A DNA stretch of 64,000 nt, taken from Deltaproteobacteria bacterium. Lineage in GTDB: Bacteria > Myxococcota_A > Polyangia > Polyangiales > Ga0077539. Position numbers and translations under genes: made by a program. This document shows positions 11,116-21,100 of this stretch, in pieces (positions within the stretch are counted from its first letter, which is position 1; every line of letters starts with the position of its first letter). The notes beneath the pieces were generated by a model, which worked only from the letters and a program-made list of their open reading frames with translations, was not told where the DNA came from and did no database searches. The DNA is taken from contig JAUXYJ010000099.1 in assembly GCA_030694465.1 (NCBI GenBank), positions 1 to 64,000 on the forward strand, in the 5' to 3' direction.

Positions 11116-11685
11116 ATGCCTGAGTTTCGCCGTCCCCTGGATATCTACCAGGGATACAACTACAAAAAAGACAAGCAGACCCCAGTCGGTTACATCACCA
11201 AGATGACCATCGGCGAGACCGCAGTAGCCGCCGATCAGACCTGTAAAGACCCGACCAATCCTACGCAGGATTTGAAGGTAGTTGCAGTGCTGAGCGACGT
11301 CCTGTGGCAGACCGGCGTGACAGATGCCGTGTACCTCAGCGGCCAAGTCTCTACCGCCAACCGCCAGAGCCTCGCGCTCATGGTCTACAACACGCTGGTC
11401 AACATCAACGTGGTGTTTCAGTTCTCTGTGTATGACTACGACCCGCTCGCGAAGAAGTACTTCCTCGCGTTTCACTCGAATAGCACGGACATGAAGGGGC
11501 TACTCGAGAAGCGGGGCGACGAGCTTAACCTCTCGGTAGCCGACGATGTCTCGAGTGAAGTGCAGTCGCCAGAGAACTACTCGCTCTCCATCGGGATCAA
11601 GCCGCAGCCCAGCGCGCAGGCGCTGCACATCGCGACGGGCGACCAGAAGAACGTCGTAAAATCCTGGGGTCTAGCGGTCGGCTGA
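11116..11685 (+). CDS. Probable Hcp-like inner tube protein (TssD), divergent
   Basis: 189 aa, no signal peptide, strand-rich. The call rests mainly on position, directly after the sheath gene and before tssK, and on size (Hcp is usually ~160-190 aa). The sequence is divergent. It opens D-I-Y-Q-G-Y-N-Y-K-K-D and ends with an I-K-P-Q-P-S-A-Q-A-L strand, without the usual Hcp signature visible by eye. Hcp rings stack into the tube that is pushed out by sheath contraction and can carry small effectors. It is preceded by a 68-bp gap, the largest inside the operon, so an extra promoter here is possible. An ATG at 11109 in another frame is ignored. Confidence 0.5.
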   Translation: MPEFRRPLDIYQGYNYKKDKQTPVGYITKMTIGETAVAADQTCKDPTNPTQDLKVVAVLSDVLWQTGVTDAVYLSGQVSTANRQSLALMVYNTLVNINVVFQFSVYDYDPLAKKYFLAFHSNSTDMKGLLEKRGDELNLSVADDVSSEVQSPENYSLSIGIKPQPSAQALHIATGDQKNVVKSWGLAVG

Positions 11686-11704
11686 CCGACGAAAGCGACC
11701 ACGA

Positions 11705-12997
11705 ATGATCTCGCTGCTACCTCGCGTCGAATGGTCTTCTGGCATGGTGCTTCGCCCCGGGCATTTTCGCGGGCTCGAAGCGTCACTCGCGCGCGAGGCA
11801 GCGGCAAGGTTCGCGGTCGCTGGCCTTCCTTCGTATGGGTTGATCGAGTTCGCATGGAGCGAGAGCACCAGCGCGGACGGTGTGGTAGCCATCGACCGGC
11901 TAGGTTGGCTCACGCAGGACGGCGCGCTCGTCTGGCTCGGCGGCAACGCGACACTCGAGTCCAACCTCGCCCTCGCACACGCAGGGACGAGCGTCGTCGA
12001 TGTGTACCTACACCAGATGGACGAGCCCTCGGTGGCGCGCTCGACTGCACTCGACCCAGCGTCAGTCGAGGGAGTCTCTTCGTTTTGGGTGCGACTCGCG
12101 TTGGCGGTGCAGCCGACGTTGCGGGGGGCGAGCGGCGTTCCGTTGTGCCTTGGGCGGTTTACGAGGACGCCGCGAGGGTGGCAGTACGATCCACTGTCAG
12201 CGCCTGCGCTGCTCAGCGCGAAGCGGACGCCCTTCTTGCTCGATGCCCTCGTGGATGTATTGCGAGAGGTCGAGCGTGTCGAGCGGTCGCTCTACGAGGG
12301 CGAACTCGCGCCAGAGCAGAGGGCAGAAGAGCGCATCACTCGTCAACGTGTGCGCCTCGCGCTGCGCGATACCGCTGCGCGCCTGTCGGACGTGCTCGAC
12401 GGCGAAATCGACCCGCACCCGTACACGCTCTTCTCGATGCTTCGCGCGCTCAGCTTTGAGCTCGAAGCGCTCGGAAATTTCCCCACAATGAACCGCGAAG
12501 CCCTGGTGTACCGCCACCGCGAGCCGGTCCGCGCTTTTACGACGCTGCTCAATTATTTGCACAGCCAACTCGCGACGCCGATCTCTTCGCCCGCGCTTGT
12601 GCGCTTCGATTGCGTGCAGCACGAACGCGGTCCACTCTTCGTCGCCTCGCCAATCCCGAACGACTTCTTCTCGAACAACGTAGACACCTACGTTCTCGTC
12701 CTGCGCGCGAACCGCGACGGCGAGGCACTGCCTCGGCTCGATCTCACTACGACGGGACAGATCGAGCTCACGGTAACCCACCGCGTAAGCGCCCTCACCG
12801 CCGAGCTTCAGCTCAACAGCGCGGTCGCTCGGCGCTTTTCTCCGTGGGTTGACGTCTACCGTGTTCGCCCTGGGGACGATTCGAAATCCGTGTGGGAATC
12901 CGCACGCGAGCGACGCGAGATCGCGGTGGTGCCTTCGCTGCTCGACCGCGCTTCGTCGGCGTTCTTGTACTGGGCGCGCAAGGAGGACAGGCCGTGA
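11705..12997 (+). CDS. tssK: T6SS baseplate protein TssK
   Basis: 430 aa, close to the usual ~445. The N-terminus P-R-V-E-W-S-S-G-M-V-L-R-P-G-H-F-R is the TssK signature (V-x-W-x-x-G-M-x-L-x-P-x-H-F). The C-terminal head domain carries N-D-F-F-S-N and D-V-Y-R-V-R-P-G. TssK links the baseplate wedges to the TssL/TssM membrane complex. Its stop codon overlaps the GTG of tssE (GTGA), indicating coupled translation. Confidence 0.85.
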   Translation: MISLLPRVEWSSGMVLRPGHFRGLEASLAREAAARFAVAGLPSYGLIEFAWSESTSADGVVAIDRLGWLTQDGALVWLGGNATLESNLALAHAGTSVVDVYLHQMDEPSVARSTALDPASVEGVSSFWVRLALAVQPTLRGASGVPLCLGRFTRTPRGWQYDPLSAPALLSAKRTPFLLDALVDVLREVERVERSLYEGELAPEQRAEERITRQRVRLALRDTAARLSDVLDGEIDPHPYTLFSMLRALSFELEALGNFPTMNREALVYRHREPVRAFTTLLNYLHSQLATPISSPALVRFDCVQHERGPLFVASPIPNDFFSNNVDTYVLVLRANRDGEALPRLDLTTTGQIELTVTHRVSALTAELQLNSAVARRFSPWVDVYRVRPGDDSKSVWESARERREIAVVPSLLDRASSAFLYWARKEDRP

Positions 12998-13368
12998 ACA
13001 CGCGTCGAACAGACAGCGGGCGCAGACCCACCATGCGCGAGCGCGTCGCCCAGAACCTCTCGTCCGTGCTCAACGCGCGCCCCGAGTACGACGGCGTGAC
13101 CGTCTTCGGTCTAAGCGATTCCGCCATGCTCGGGCCGTCGAAGAGCCAGTCGCAAAACCTCGCGGACGCAATGCTCACGGCGATCTCTCGCTACGAGCCC
13201 AGGCTTGTTTCTCCACAGGTCGTAGCGCTCGGTCGCTACGATTCGATCTGGATTGAGTACGAGGCTCGTGGCCGTCTAGACGGAGAGTCCGCCGTGTTCT
13301 TGCTGCGATATTCGGTGATATTTCGCAACGTCGTCGTGATCGACCGCGCGTCGACGGAGCGGGAGTAA
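12994..13368 (+). CDS. tssE: T6SS baseplate wedge protein TssE (gp25-like)
   Basis: 124 aa from GTG 12994, which is preceded by AAGGAGGA at 12980-12987 inside tssK. GTG is preferred over upstream in-frame starts because of this site. The sequence has R-E-R-V-A-Q-N-L-S-S-V-L-N-A-R and I-S-R-Y-E-P-R-L, the equivalent of the I-x-x-F-E-P-R-L motif of gp25-like proteins. The last residues (R-S-T-E-R-E) end at the TAATG overlap with the next gene. TssE joins TssF/TssG in the wedge and helps to nucleate the sheath. Confidence 0.75.
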   Translation: MNTRRTDSGRRPTMRERVAQNLSSVLNARPEYDGVTVFGLSDSAMLGPSKSQSQNLADAMLTAISRYEPRLVSPQVVALGRYDSIWIEYEARGRLDGESAVFLLRYSVIFRNVVVIDRASTERE

Positions 13369-15014
13369 TGCCGCGAGACCGCTTCGTCGCGACCTGCACG
13401 GTCACCGTCGGAAGCGCGGCGCACACCTTCGTCGGCGGTGCGATTCGCGCGCTCGACCTTAGTGTCTCGCTGTACGGCTGCGAGGGCACCATCGAGTTTC
13501 TCGTGCTCGATGACTCGACCACCGGAGGAAACTACTCCGATGAATTTGTTAGCGATTTCGCTAGCGAAGAGCTCTCGACCGTAAGCATCGAACTGCGCGC
13601 GGCACACACCGACAGCGCAGCACTCGACGCGCTTCCCAAGCTCTCGACGCAGGGGGTCGTGGTCGAGCGATCCATGCGCGAGTGGACGTATCGAGCCGAG
13701 CTTTCGTCGCCGACCGTCCTCGTTCGGGCCTACCGATTGCGCTTTGTTGACCGAGCCAGCGCACTCTGGACACAGCATTTTCCGCTCTCGCTCTACACAA
13801 GCAAGACGCTGAAGGATCTCCTTGATGCAGAGCGAGGGACGGTCGAGCTTGGAGTCGATCTCCCGAGCGCGACACAAGCGCGCGTGCAGCAGTTCTTGCC
13901 GCTCGACGTCGAGTCGGGCGTGAGCTTCTACGATGCGTTCTTTTGGCTGATGGATCGCGAGGGTGGGCAGTGCTTCTACGACCATACGGCGGGGAGCTAC
14001 GCTGTGAGCGCGCAGCGACCGGCAGACGTCGCGGCGGTCGAAGTGAAGGCCGAGTGGGTCGGCCCGGTCGACGTGCGTGTGACCGTCCCCTCGCGCAGCA
14101 AACGTCGGCTGGTCAACGTGGACGCGACGATCGGGGCGCGCCGCGAATTGGCCGCGTCCCAGGCTGCGACCGGCGTGTATGCAGACAGCGCGATGCGCAC
14201 GTCTATCGCGCAAGACGTCGATGATCGTGCGACCCTCGGAACGAGCGGCGGCAGCAGCGATCCGACGACGCTCACGATCACGTTCGAGCGCTATCCCGAC
14301 GTCTCTGTGATGCCCGCGCAAGTGTGGACCCTCGCTTCTGCCGCGCGCTTTGCCGCGACAAGCGTGGTCGTCACCAGCGATTGGCGTGTGTACGCATCAA
14401 GGCTCACGTTGCGCTCAAGCGCGACGACCCCAGACCATCAGTACGGGGAGGACTCGGGCGGCTTTGACTTCGACCTCGCGGTCGACCTCGAGAAGACAAC
14501 GCACACGGCGGCGCGTTCGCCGGGGTATCGAGCGCCGGTGTTTCCGGTGTTCGTCGAGGGGATCGTGCAGTCCGACGTCGGCGCGGACGACGAGCTGACG
14601 TATCAGTGCGCCGCAGACGAGGCGACCTCGATCGATCAGTACCGCGTAAAGCTCGCGGTGTTCGACGGGCAAGAAGTGCACCCGTTCTATCAGCCAGAAC
14701 TCAGCTCGGGGGCCGTGTACATCCCCGCGTTTAAGAGCGAGAAGGTGTTGCTCGCGTTGGAGTTCGACCGCTGCCGCATCGTCCGTCACCTCGCTTGGCG
14801 CGAGGGCGCGCGACCGCCTGCGGACGGGCAGGGTCAACGCGTGTACCTCGGCAAGAGCGAGACTAACAACACCAAGCTCACGCACAGCTACGACAGCGAG
14901 AATCCTGTGTTCGAGCTCAAGCGCGTGCACAAGAACGACACACTGTTTCTCAAGCTCGAAGAGGGCAAGCTGACCCTTCGTGTCGAACAAGTTCAGAGCG
15001 AGAGCGGCGCGTGA
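13368..15014 (+). CDS. vgrG: VgrG hub protein (gp27/OB-fold part) without spike
   Basis: 548 aa. The N-terminal ~350 residues have the two-barrel gp27-like pattern typical of VgrG, with F-L-P-L-D-V-E-S-G-V-S-F-Y-D-A-F-F-W-L-M-D-R-E-G-G matching the Y-x-E-S-D-x-x-F-x-x-R-L-x-E-x-x-G region. An OB-like domain follows near residues 440-500. The beta-helical gp5-type needle normally at the C-terminus is missing; it is encoded by the next gene, whose GTG overlaps this stop. The C-terminus ends L-R-V-E-Q-V-Q-S-E-S, where a needle would begin. As the trimeric tip of the tube, it should pair with the separate spike and the PAAR-like protein. Confidence 0.75.
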   Translation: MPRDRFVATCTVTVGSAAHTFVGGAIRALDLSVSLYGCEGTIEFLVLDDSTTGGNYSDEFVSDFASEELSTVSIELRAAHTDSAALDALPKLSTQGVVVERSMREWTYRAELSSPTVLVRAYRLRFVDRASALWTQHFPLSLYTSKTLKDLLDAERGTVELGVDLPSATQARVQQFLPLDVESGVSFYDAFFWLMDREGGQCFYDHTAGSYAVSAQRPADVAAVEVKAEWVGPVDVRVTVPSRSKRRLVNVDATIGARRELAASQAATGVYADSAMRTSIAQDVDDRATLGTSGGSSDPTTLTITFERYPDVSVMPAQVWTLASAARFAATSVVVTSDWRVYASRLTLRSSATTPDHQYGEDSGGFDFDLAVDLEKTTHTAARSPGYRAPVFPVFVEGIVQSDVGADDELTYQCAADEATSIDQYRVKLAVFDGQEVHPFYQPELSSGAVYIPAFKSEKVLLALEFDRCRIVRHLAWREGARPPADGQGQRVYLGKSETNNTKLTHSYDSENPVFELKRVHKNDTLFLKLEEGKLTLRVEQVQSESGA

Positions 15015-15589
15015 CGACCTTTATTTGCACGGTTGAAATGGACAAGACCGCCGGCATCAAGGTCACCGTGGCCAACGCCGATGGGACTATCACTCAGGCG
15101 ATCAAAGCCGACGGCGCGACGATCGTCATCACGATGACGAAGGACGGAACAACCAGCACCTACACGCAGGACGAGTCGTCAGTGAAAATCGAGTGCAAGC
15201 GCTTCGAGGTCGACGCGAGCGAGACCATTACACTCAAGTCCCAGAAGGACACGACGGTGACGTCCGCGCAGAAGATCGTGCTGAGCGCGGACAGCGATTT
15301 GACCGAGTCATCGAAGAGCAAGGTGTCGCTCTCGGCGCCGACAATCGAAGCGTCGGCGGATAGCACCGCGACAGTGAAGGGTGCGGCGAGTGAGCTGTCA
15401 CTGCAGGGCTCGGGTGCGACACTCTCGACGCCAGCGACGCTTTCGCTGACTTCGAAGTCGCAGGGGACACTCGACGCTCCGCTCGTGACAATCTCGGCGA
15501 AGGCGTCGCTCTCGCTTGAGTCCTCGGCGCTCGCGTCGATCAACGGAAAGCTTGTCACAGTGCAGGGCAACCTCGTGACGATCGGATGA
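15011..15589 (+). CDS. Stand-alone gp5-like beta-helix spike of VgrG
   Basis: 192 aa from GTG 15011, overlapping the vgrG stop. It is almost entirely short repeats of about 8 residues with alternating Ser/Thr and hydrophobic positions (K-I-V-L-S-A-D-S-D-L-T, K-V-S-L-S-A-P-T-I-E-A, L-S-L-T-S-K-S-Q-G-T-L), ending I-N-G-K-L-V-T-V-Q-G-N-L-V-T-I-G. This is how the triple-stranded beta-helix of VgrG C-termini looks. No cysteines follow residue ~65, and there is no effector extension. It would form the needle shaft capped by the PAAR-like protein. The split from the hub gene is unusual. Confidence 0.7.
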   Translation: MTTFICTVEMDKTAGIKVTVANADGTITQAIKADGATIVITMTKDGTTSTYTQDESSVKIECKRFEVDASETITLKSQKDTTVTSAQKIVLSADSDLTESSKSKVSLSAPTIEASADSTATVKGAASELSLQGSGATLSTPATLSLTSKSQGTLDAPLVTISAKASLSLESSALASINGKLVTVQGNLVTIG

Positions 15590-15596
15590 TCGAGCG

Positions 15597-17192
15597 ATGA
15601 GCGAAGACGCGAACATTCTGACGCTCTTTGACGCGCATTTCGCAGAGGTCTGCGCGTTTCTCGATGCGCGGCCCTCTGGCGAGTCTGGCGTGGACCGAGG
15701 CGACCCGGATGTGCGGCGCATCGTCGAGGCGATGGCGTACTTCTCGGCGCGATCACAGTCTGCGCTTGAGCGCGGGATGCGCTCGGCGATTGAGCGCATG
15801 GTCTCTGTCCCTGTCTCGGATCTCGCGACGGTGCTGCCGGCCGCTGGGCTGGTGCGCGCGACCCCGTCGATCGACCTAGACGGAGTTGCCTCGCTGCCCG
15901 AAGGGACGATCTTGCGGGTGGCGACGGCGTCCAACGGAAGCCCGAAGCTCGAAGAGACGAGCTTGTTCAGCACACTGTTTGCGCTCGAAATTCGTCCAAT
16001 TGAGCTGGTGTCTGCGCAGGTGGATCGCAGCGGGCGCGCGCCGGCGGCGGTGCTGAAACTTCGTGCGAGCAGCCCGCAGCGCGGAGCATTCGAGTTGGCT
16101 GTGCTGGTGCGACGGATGGACAGCTACCGACCGTCCGCGAATCTGTTCGATGCGATCAAGCGCAGCGCTCAACGTGTGACTGTGCGCTTCGATCAGGCCG
16201 CATCGCAAGCCGTGGACCTGTCGTTTGGCGTAGATGCACAGCGGTGCAGCAAACTGGTTGCGTCGCCACTCGCGTTCGCGCGGATGCTGCTGCAATTGCC
16301 CGAGCAGGACCTGCTGCTTCGCTTCGCGCTGCCGGCGTCGGACCGGCCGTGGAGCGAGACTGAGGTGCGCATCGAGTTGAGCGAGCGCTGGCCGTCCACG
16401 TTGACTGTCGATCGCTCAGACTTCGCGCTCTTCGTGGTGCCAATGATCAATGCCTGGTCGGACCCCTGTGTGCCGTTAACGTTTGCTGCGAAGGACGACG
16501 CGCTGCCCTTGCGGCTGGGCGTGCCGCGGGCAGGCGCAGAGCTGCTCCGAGTCGTGGGCGTGTACGATGCAGACAAAGAGCTTCGCCCGCTGATTCCGCT
16601 AGCACTCGGGACACAGCTTGAAGGGTGGGAGCTTCTCGAGCCGAGCGGCGGTCCGCAGCTTCGACTGCGCGTCTCGGATCCATCGCAGTTGCCGATGAAG
16701 ACCGTTGTGGACGCCCATTGGTCGCAACCGTCGTTGTGGCGTTCAAGCGCGAGCGCTTCGCGGGTGACGCCGCAGCGGCAGGTGGCGAAGGCGCAGCTCG
16801 CGCCATTGGGGCTCGTGCGACGCGCGCAGCAGAGTTCTCTACGCGCGCAATCCTCGTGGGCGCTCGACGTTGCTGCGCTGCGCTCGCGAGCGAGCCTAAA
16901 CCGCGCCGAGCTGGTCGCGTTGCTGCAGGGCATGGGTGCGGTCGGAGAGAGCCCGTTTGCGTCTGTCGTGCACAGCCTAGAGGTCGATCCCGTGCGGGTC
17001 GAGATTGAGGCGGTCACGGGTTCGCTTCGTCGCGTGCTTACCCTTCGATGGAACGTTGTCGACGATGAGAGCGCTGCGCTCGCGCGTCAGCTCGAACTTG
17101 TCGTCGGGCGAGTCGTCGACACCCTCTTTGACCAAAGCGTGGTGCTCGCGCAGAGCGACAACGATGATTCAGGAGCAGGGCGATGGGCGTAA
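15597..17192 (+). CDS. tssF: T6SS baseplate protein TssF
   Basis: 531 aa, somewhat shorter than the typical ~600. Near residue 30-55 it reads D-P-D-V-R-R-I-V-E-A-M-A-Y-F-S-A-R, followed by V-S-V-P-V-S-D-L-A-T-V-L-P-A, resembling the N-terminal TssF pattern (D-P-x-V-E-R-L-x-E-x-F-A-F-L-x-A-R). TssF is the largest wedge component and binds TssG as a 2:1 trimer; here tssG is encoded at the far end of the operon rather than next to it. It overlaps tssL by 10 bp. Ends at TAA 17190-17192. Confidence 0.75.
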   Translation: MSEDANILTLFDAHFAEVCAFLDARPSGESGVDRGDPDVRRIVEAMAYFSARSQSALERGMRSAIERMVSVPVSDLATVLPAAGLVRATPSIDLDGVASLPEGTILRVATASNGSPKLEETSLFSTLFALEIRPIELVSAQVDRSGRAPAAVLKLRASSPQRGAFELAVLVRRMDSYRPSANLFDAIKRSAQRVTVRFDQAASQAVDLSFGVDAQRCSKLVASPLAFARMLLQLPEQDLLLRFALPASDRPWSETEVRIELSERWPSTLTVDRSDFALFVVPMINAWSDPCVPLTFAAKDDALPLRLGVPRAGAELLRVVGVYDADKELRPLIPLALGTQLEGWELLEPSGGPQLRLRVSDPSQLPMKTVVDAHWSQPSLWRSSASASRVTPQRQVAKAQLAPLGLVRRAQQSSLRAQSSWALDVAALRSRASLNRAELVALLQGMGAVGESPFASVVHSLEVDPVRVEIEAVTGSLRRVLTLRWNVVDDESAALARQLELVVGRVVDTLFDQSVVLAQSDNDDSGAGRWA

Positions 17193-17878
17193 TCGAGTCG
17201 ACCACGCGATGGACACTGATCGACGGAACGCTGGACGACGTGCACCAGGCAATCGACCGCGCACTGCTCGCGGACGAGCTAGACGTCGCGGCGCTGTTTC
17301 GCCAGATCGAAGCGCAGTTCGATGCTCTGTTTGCGCGGCTGGTGGCCAGCGCGCTGAGTAAGAGTGCGTGCGACGACGCCCTCGTAGCTCTCGCTTTTTA
17401 CGTCGACGAACTGGTGCTCGAACGTCTCGCATCGTCGCAGTATCGCCTGCAAACAGACTGGCCGTTGCTACGTCGCTTCGAACAAAACGAACGCTTCGGC
17501 GGAGACGCTTTCTTCGCACGTGCCGAGGCCCTCTCGCAGAGCGCTGACCCAAGCGACGCGCGACGCTTTGTGATGGATACCTATCTCTATTGCCTCAACC
17601 GCGGCTTTGTCGGGTGTTTTGCTGCTCGACCAGAAGAAATCGCGCGGCACCGCTCGGAGCTCTGGCGGGCGCGCGGCGCCCCTGAGGTGAATGTTGTGAC
17701 AGAGGCTCGGACGCCGAGGGCTGTGGGAAACGTTGCTCCTTTTTGGCTTCTCGCGTGCGTCGCGTGCATCCTCGTGCTCGCCTCATTCGCTGCGGCTTAC
17801 ATCGCGAGCGTGGGGGCCACGCCGTCCACGACGGGCGAGTCATCGGCGCAGTCCGAGGCAGGTCGAACCAACCAGTGA
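17183..17878 (+). CDS. tssL: T6SS membrane complex protein TssL (DotU/IcmH)
   Basis: 231 aa. Cytoplasmic hook domain features are visible: A-L-V-A-L-A-F-Y-V-D-E-L-V-L, S-Q-Y-R-L-Q-T-D-W-P-L-L, and F-V-M-D-T-Y-L-Y-C-L-N-R-G-F-V-G, equal to the A-x-x-D-E and L-x-L-G-F-x-G regions of DotU proteins. A single C-terminal transmembrane helix lies at ~184-208. There is no OmpA-like peptidoglycan-binding extension, only ~23 Ser/Thr-rich residues. It docks the baseplate to TssM in the inner membrane. Followed by GAGGAGG, which serves the small next gene. Confidence 0.85.
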   Translation: MGVIESTTRWTLIDGTLDDVHQAIDRALLADELDVAALFRQIEAQFDALFARLVASALSKSACDDALVALAFYVDELVLERLASSQYRLQTDWPLLRRFEQNERFGGDAFFARAEALSQSADPSDARRFVMDTYLYCLNRGFVGCFAARPEEIARHRSELWRARGAPEVNVVTEARTPRAVGNVAPFWLLACVACILVLASFAAAYIASVGATPSTTGESSAQSEAGRTNQ

Positions 17879-17889
17879 GGAGGCCGTGA

Positions 17890-18114
17890 GTGCAGGGGCT
17901 TGAAGTAACTCCAGAGGGCAAAATCGTGGCTGCTGCGCTGGTCGAAATCGCACGCACACTTGAGCCTTCGCTCGGCGGCGATGCGGTCGAGGCGCTACTT
18001 CGGCCATTGCGCGAGGCGTTCGCTGTGCACGAGCCCGCGGCGAAGATCGTCGCGCGGCTCGACGTGCTCGAATCAGTCATGGACGCCGCCCTGCTCACCG
18101 GCGAGCGCGCCTGA
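17890..18114 (+). CDS. Small helical protein between tssL and tssM
   Basis: 74 aa from GTG 17890, preceded by GAGGAGG with a good spacing. It opens L-E-V-T-P-E-G-K-I-V-A-A-A-L-V-E-I and continues as amphipathic helices with no cysteine, signal peptide or membrane segment. I recognise no family. Its position, fixed between two membrane-complex genes with only 11 bp on each side, suggests an accessory role in the membrane complex of this T6SS subtype. Expression is supported by the ribosome site and tight spacing. Confidence 0.55.
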   Translation: MQGLEVTPEGKIVAAALVEIARTLEPSLGGDAVEALLRPLREAFAVHEPAAKIVARLDVLESVMDAALLTGERA

Positions 18115-18125
18115 GACAAGGCGTA

Positions 18126-21100
18126 ATGAACTGGCTCGACGTACCTCGAAGCGCTGTCGCCTACGTCGTAATCGTTGTCCTCGCCCTCGTGGCGATTGCT
18201 GCGATCGTCGCGCTGGTGCTCTATGTGCGTCATCGTCGTGCGTCGTCGGACGCTGCGCAGGGTCCCAAGTCTGCGACGTTGGTCTCTGCGTGGCGAGCGT
18301 TCAAGCGCAGCCTCGAACGCCCCGCGCGCGGCCGTCCTGTCGCGTTCATTTTGGGCCCTGCCGGCAGCGGCAAGACCAGCCTCGTTACGCGTGGGGCGCT
18401 CGGAGACCGCATCGAATCCGTCGCGAGCGAACATCCATCGGCGAGCTTTTATGCAGCGCGAGGATGGCTCGCGATTGAGCTCGCGTGGGAGGCCTTTCGC
18501 GACCTCCGCGCCGACGCTGTCGCGCAGCGAGATGCGTTGATCGACGAGTGTGGGTGGCAAGTCAATGCGCTCGTGGTGGTGCTCGACGCGACCACCCCGC
18601 TCTCTCGCGACGCGCTCGCCGCGCTCGGCGAGCAAATCGGCGCTCTCTCGGCTCGTGTCGAGCGATCGCGGCGCGCTCCAGTGAGCGTGCGAGTGTGTTG
18701 GACGCATCTCGACATCGAGTTCGCCGGGTTCGAGGCCCTCTCTACAGCGATCGCCGCGCAGCACGAGGGGCTCGACACCTCGCCGCACCGCGTCCTGTCT
18801 GTCCCAATCGAGGCGCCGATGAGCGCGACCGAAGCCCGCGCAGCGTTCGAGCCACTAGCGTCGCTCTGGCCCTACGCATTGCAAGCGCCAAACTTCTCCG
18901 AGGTCCTCGCGTTTTGCTCGCGTGGCCACGAGCGGCTCATGGGGCCCCTGGTGCCGTTCTGCACGGGTGTCCTTCGCCGTGCGTCCGAAGGGGCAGCGAC
19001 GCTGGACGGGGTCGCGTTCGCCGCGCTTGCTCCGACTGGGCCGAGCACAGAGTTCGGCGATGCACTACGCGCAGACGCCAAGGGTGACGTGGCACTCGCA
19101 CGCGCACGGCGACTCGCGTGGGCCGTGCGCATCGCGGTGAGCGCTGTGCTCGCGTCGGCTCTCGGCGCAGTGCTTTGGATGGGCGCAAGCAAGGCCAAAG
19201 CAGAGGTCGGGCAAGTGCAGCGCGAGTCGTCAGCATTCGCCGCCCGCGTCGCACGGGGCGAACGAGGTGCGAGCCTACAGCAGCCAGCCAGCTCGGCTGC
19301 CGCCGCCCTGCTCGGTGCGCGCGCACTCTCGAACACTGCGGCGTACCGCAGCGCGCGTCGCTCGTTTTTGACTGCCGTACAAGATGGAAATTTGCGGCCT
19401 CTCGTCGCCTCCACGAACCCGTCGCGCCGCGCCCTTGGCGTCGCAATGCTCCGGTCTTCGCCGGGTGACGCGACGCGCGCGCGCGTGCGTGCGCAGCTCG
19501 ACGCTTGGAGTTTGCGTGGAGAAATTCCAGCCGATGTCCTCTCTGCCTACATGACCCTCAACGCCGAGCCAACGAGCGTCGGCGCGGTCTCTCCGCCCGA
19601 AAACCCAGTGGACACTTGGTCGCGGTTCGTGCGTTCGCTCGGCGCTGCGACCGATCCGCCGAGCCTCGATCGACCAACGTTCGAACAAGCGCAGCGGGAT
19701 GCGGTATCGGTCGCGGCGATCAATGGTGCGTCCACAGACGACGAAGCGACGCGCGGATTGATCGAGTCGCTTCGGCAGCGAGGAGAGCCCGTCGACCAAT
19801 GGTTTGTCTCTTCGTCTCCGAGTGATCCGTGGCGTGCGCCGGCGGCGCAGCAGTTGATGGCCGCCGTCGCTGCGACAGATCTCTCGACTCCAGTGCCCGC
19901 TCAACCAACACTGCAGTCGCTCTTGAGAACGACAGAGCCACTCGCCCTGGCGCTCGGCGGAGACCCACCCGAGGCAGCCGCGCCGCCGAGCGCGTCTTCT
20001 GCGGACGCTGCCATCGGTCCCGGCTCCACCGATGCTTCTGCGCCCGCACAGGACCCACGGCAGGCGCAGTGGTTGAGCGCTGTCGCGCGGTATCGCTCGG
20101 CGGCCGCGCTCGAAGCGTGGGTCACAGCGCGTCGCCAATCACAGGATCCGATGGGGACCTTCTTCGTCGCGGGCGAGTGCGGGGCATCGTTCGGGCAGAG
20201 CGTCGTCCCCAACCGTGGCGCCTCGCACGCGATCCCGTGCGAGTTCGCCCCTGCTCCCTTCAACGCGGCGGCCGTGGCACCGAGAGAGCAGCTCGCAACA
20301 TTACTGCGCGCATTGTCTCTCCCGGTCGCGCGCGAATCCGAGGTGAGCAACTTCGTCGCAACCGAGAGCGCAGCGCTCGAAGTTACACGAAACTTGTCTA
20401 CAAGTCAGTATGCAGATCACTACGCGTTTCGATGCGACAGCGTCGAGGTGTTAGCCAGCGATTTCGCCATCATCGTCGGGCCAGGGAGCTATCTGCGCAG
20501 TTACTTGATCGCGATTTCGCGGGTGTTGTCCGCTGTCGATCCCTCGCTGCAGGGTGAGCTCGCGAGCCTCGCTGCAATCGGCGCGACCAACGCAGCGGGC
20601 GCGACGCCAGTGCTCGAGCCGTATCTCGCAATTTTGCGGCCCATCATGGCGTCGATCTCTGCGCTCCGGCCCAGTGCGGTCCCCCCCAACACGCCCCTCG
20701 CAGAGCGCACCGCACCGATCGGCACGCTCGCGTTGCAGATGCTGCAAGGCGGAGAGACTTCAGCCTGGACGAAAGCGAGCGCGTGGCTCGACGCGCAGGG
20801 GGTTTCGCAGCGCCTGCGGCGGCCGCTGATGGCGCCGATTGAGTGCGCGTACCAACTCGGAATCACCGAGGCAGAGCGTGTGCTCGCGCAGATCTACGCC
20901 CGCGAAATGGCGCCAAGCGCGCGCCGCGTGTGGGCGCGTTTTCCCTTCGATTCGACGGCGACACAAGAGGCCGACCCAGCAGAGGTCGAAGCGCTCTTCG
21001 CGCCACACGGGTCGTTCTGGACGGCGGTCGAAGCAAACTTCTCGACCGTGGCCGAAGTGGGCGCAGCGGGGCGTTGGCGATCTCGACGCGGCCCCAACGG

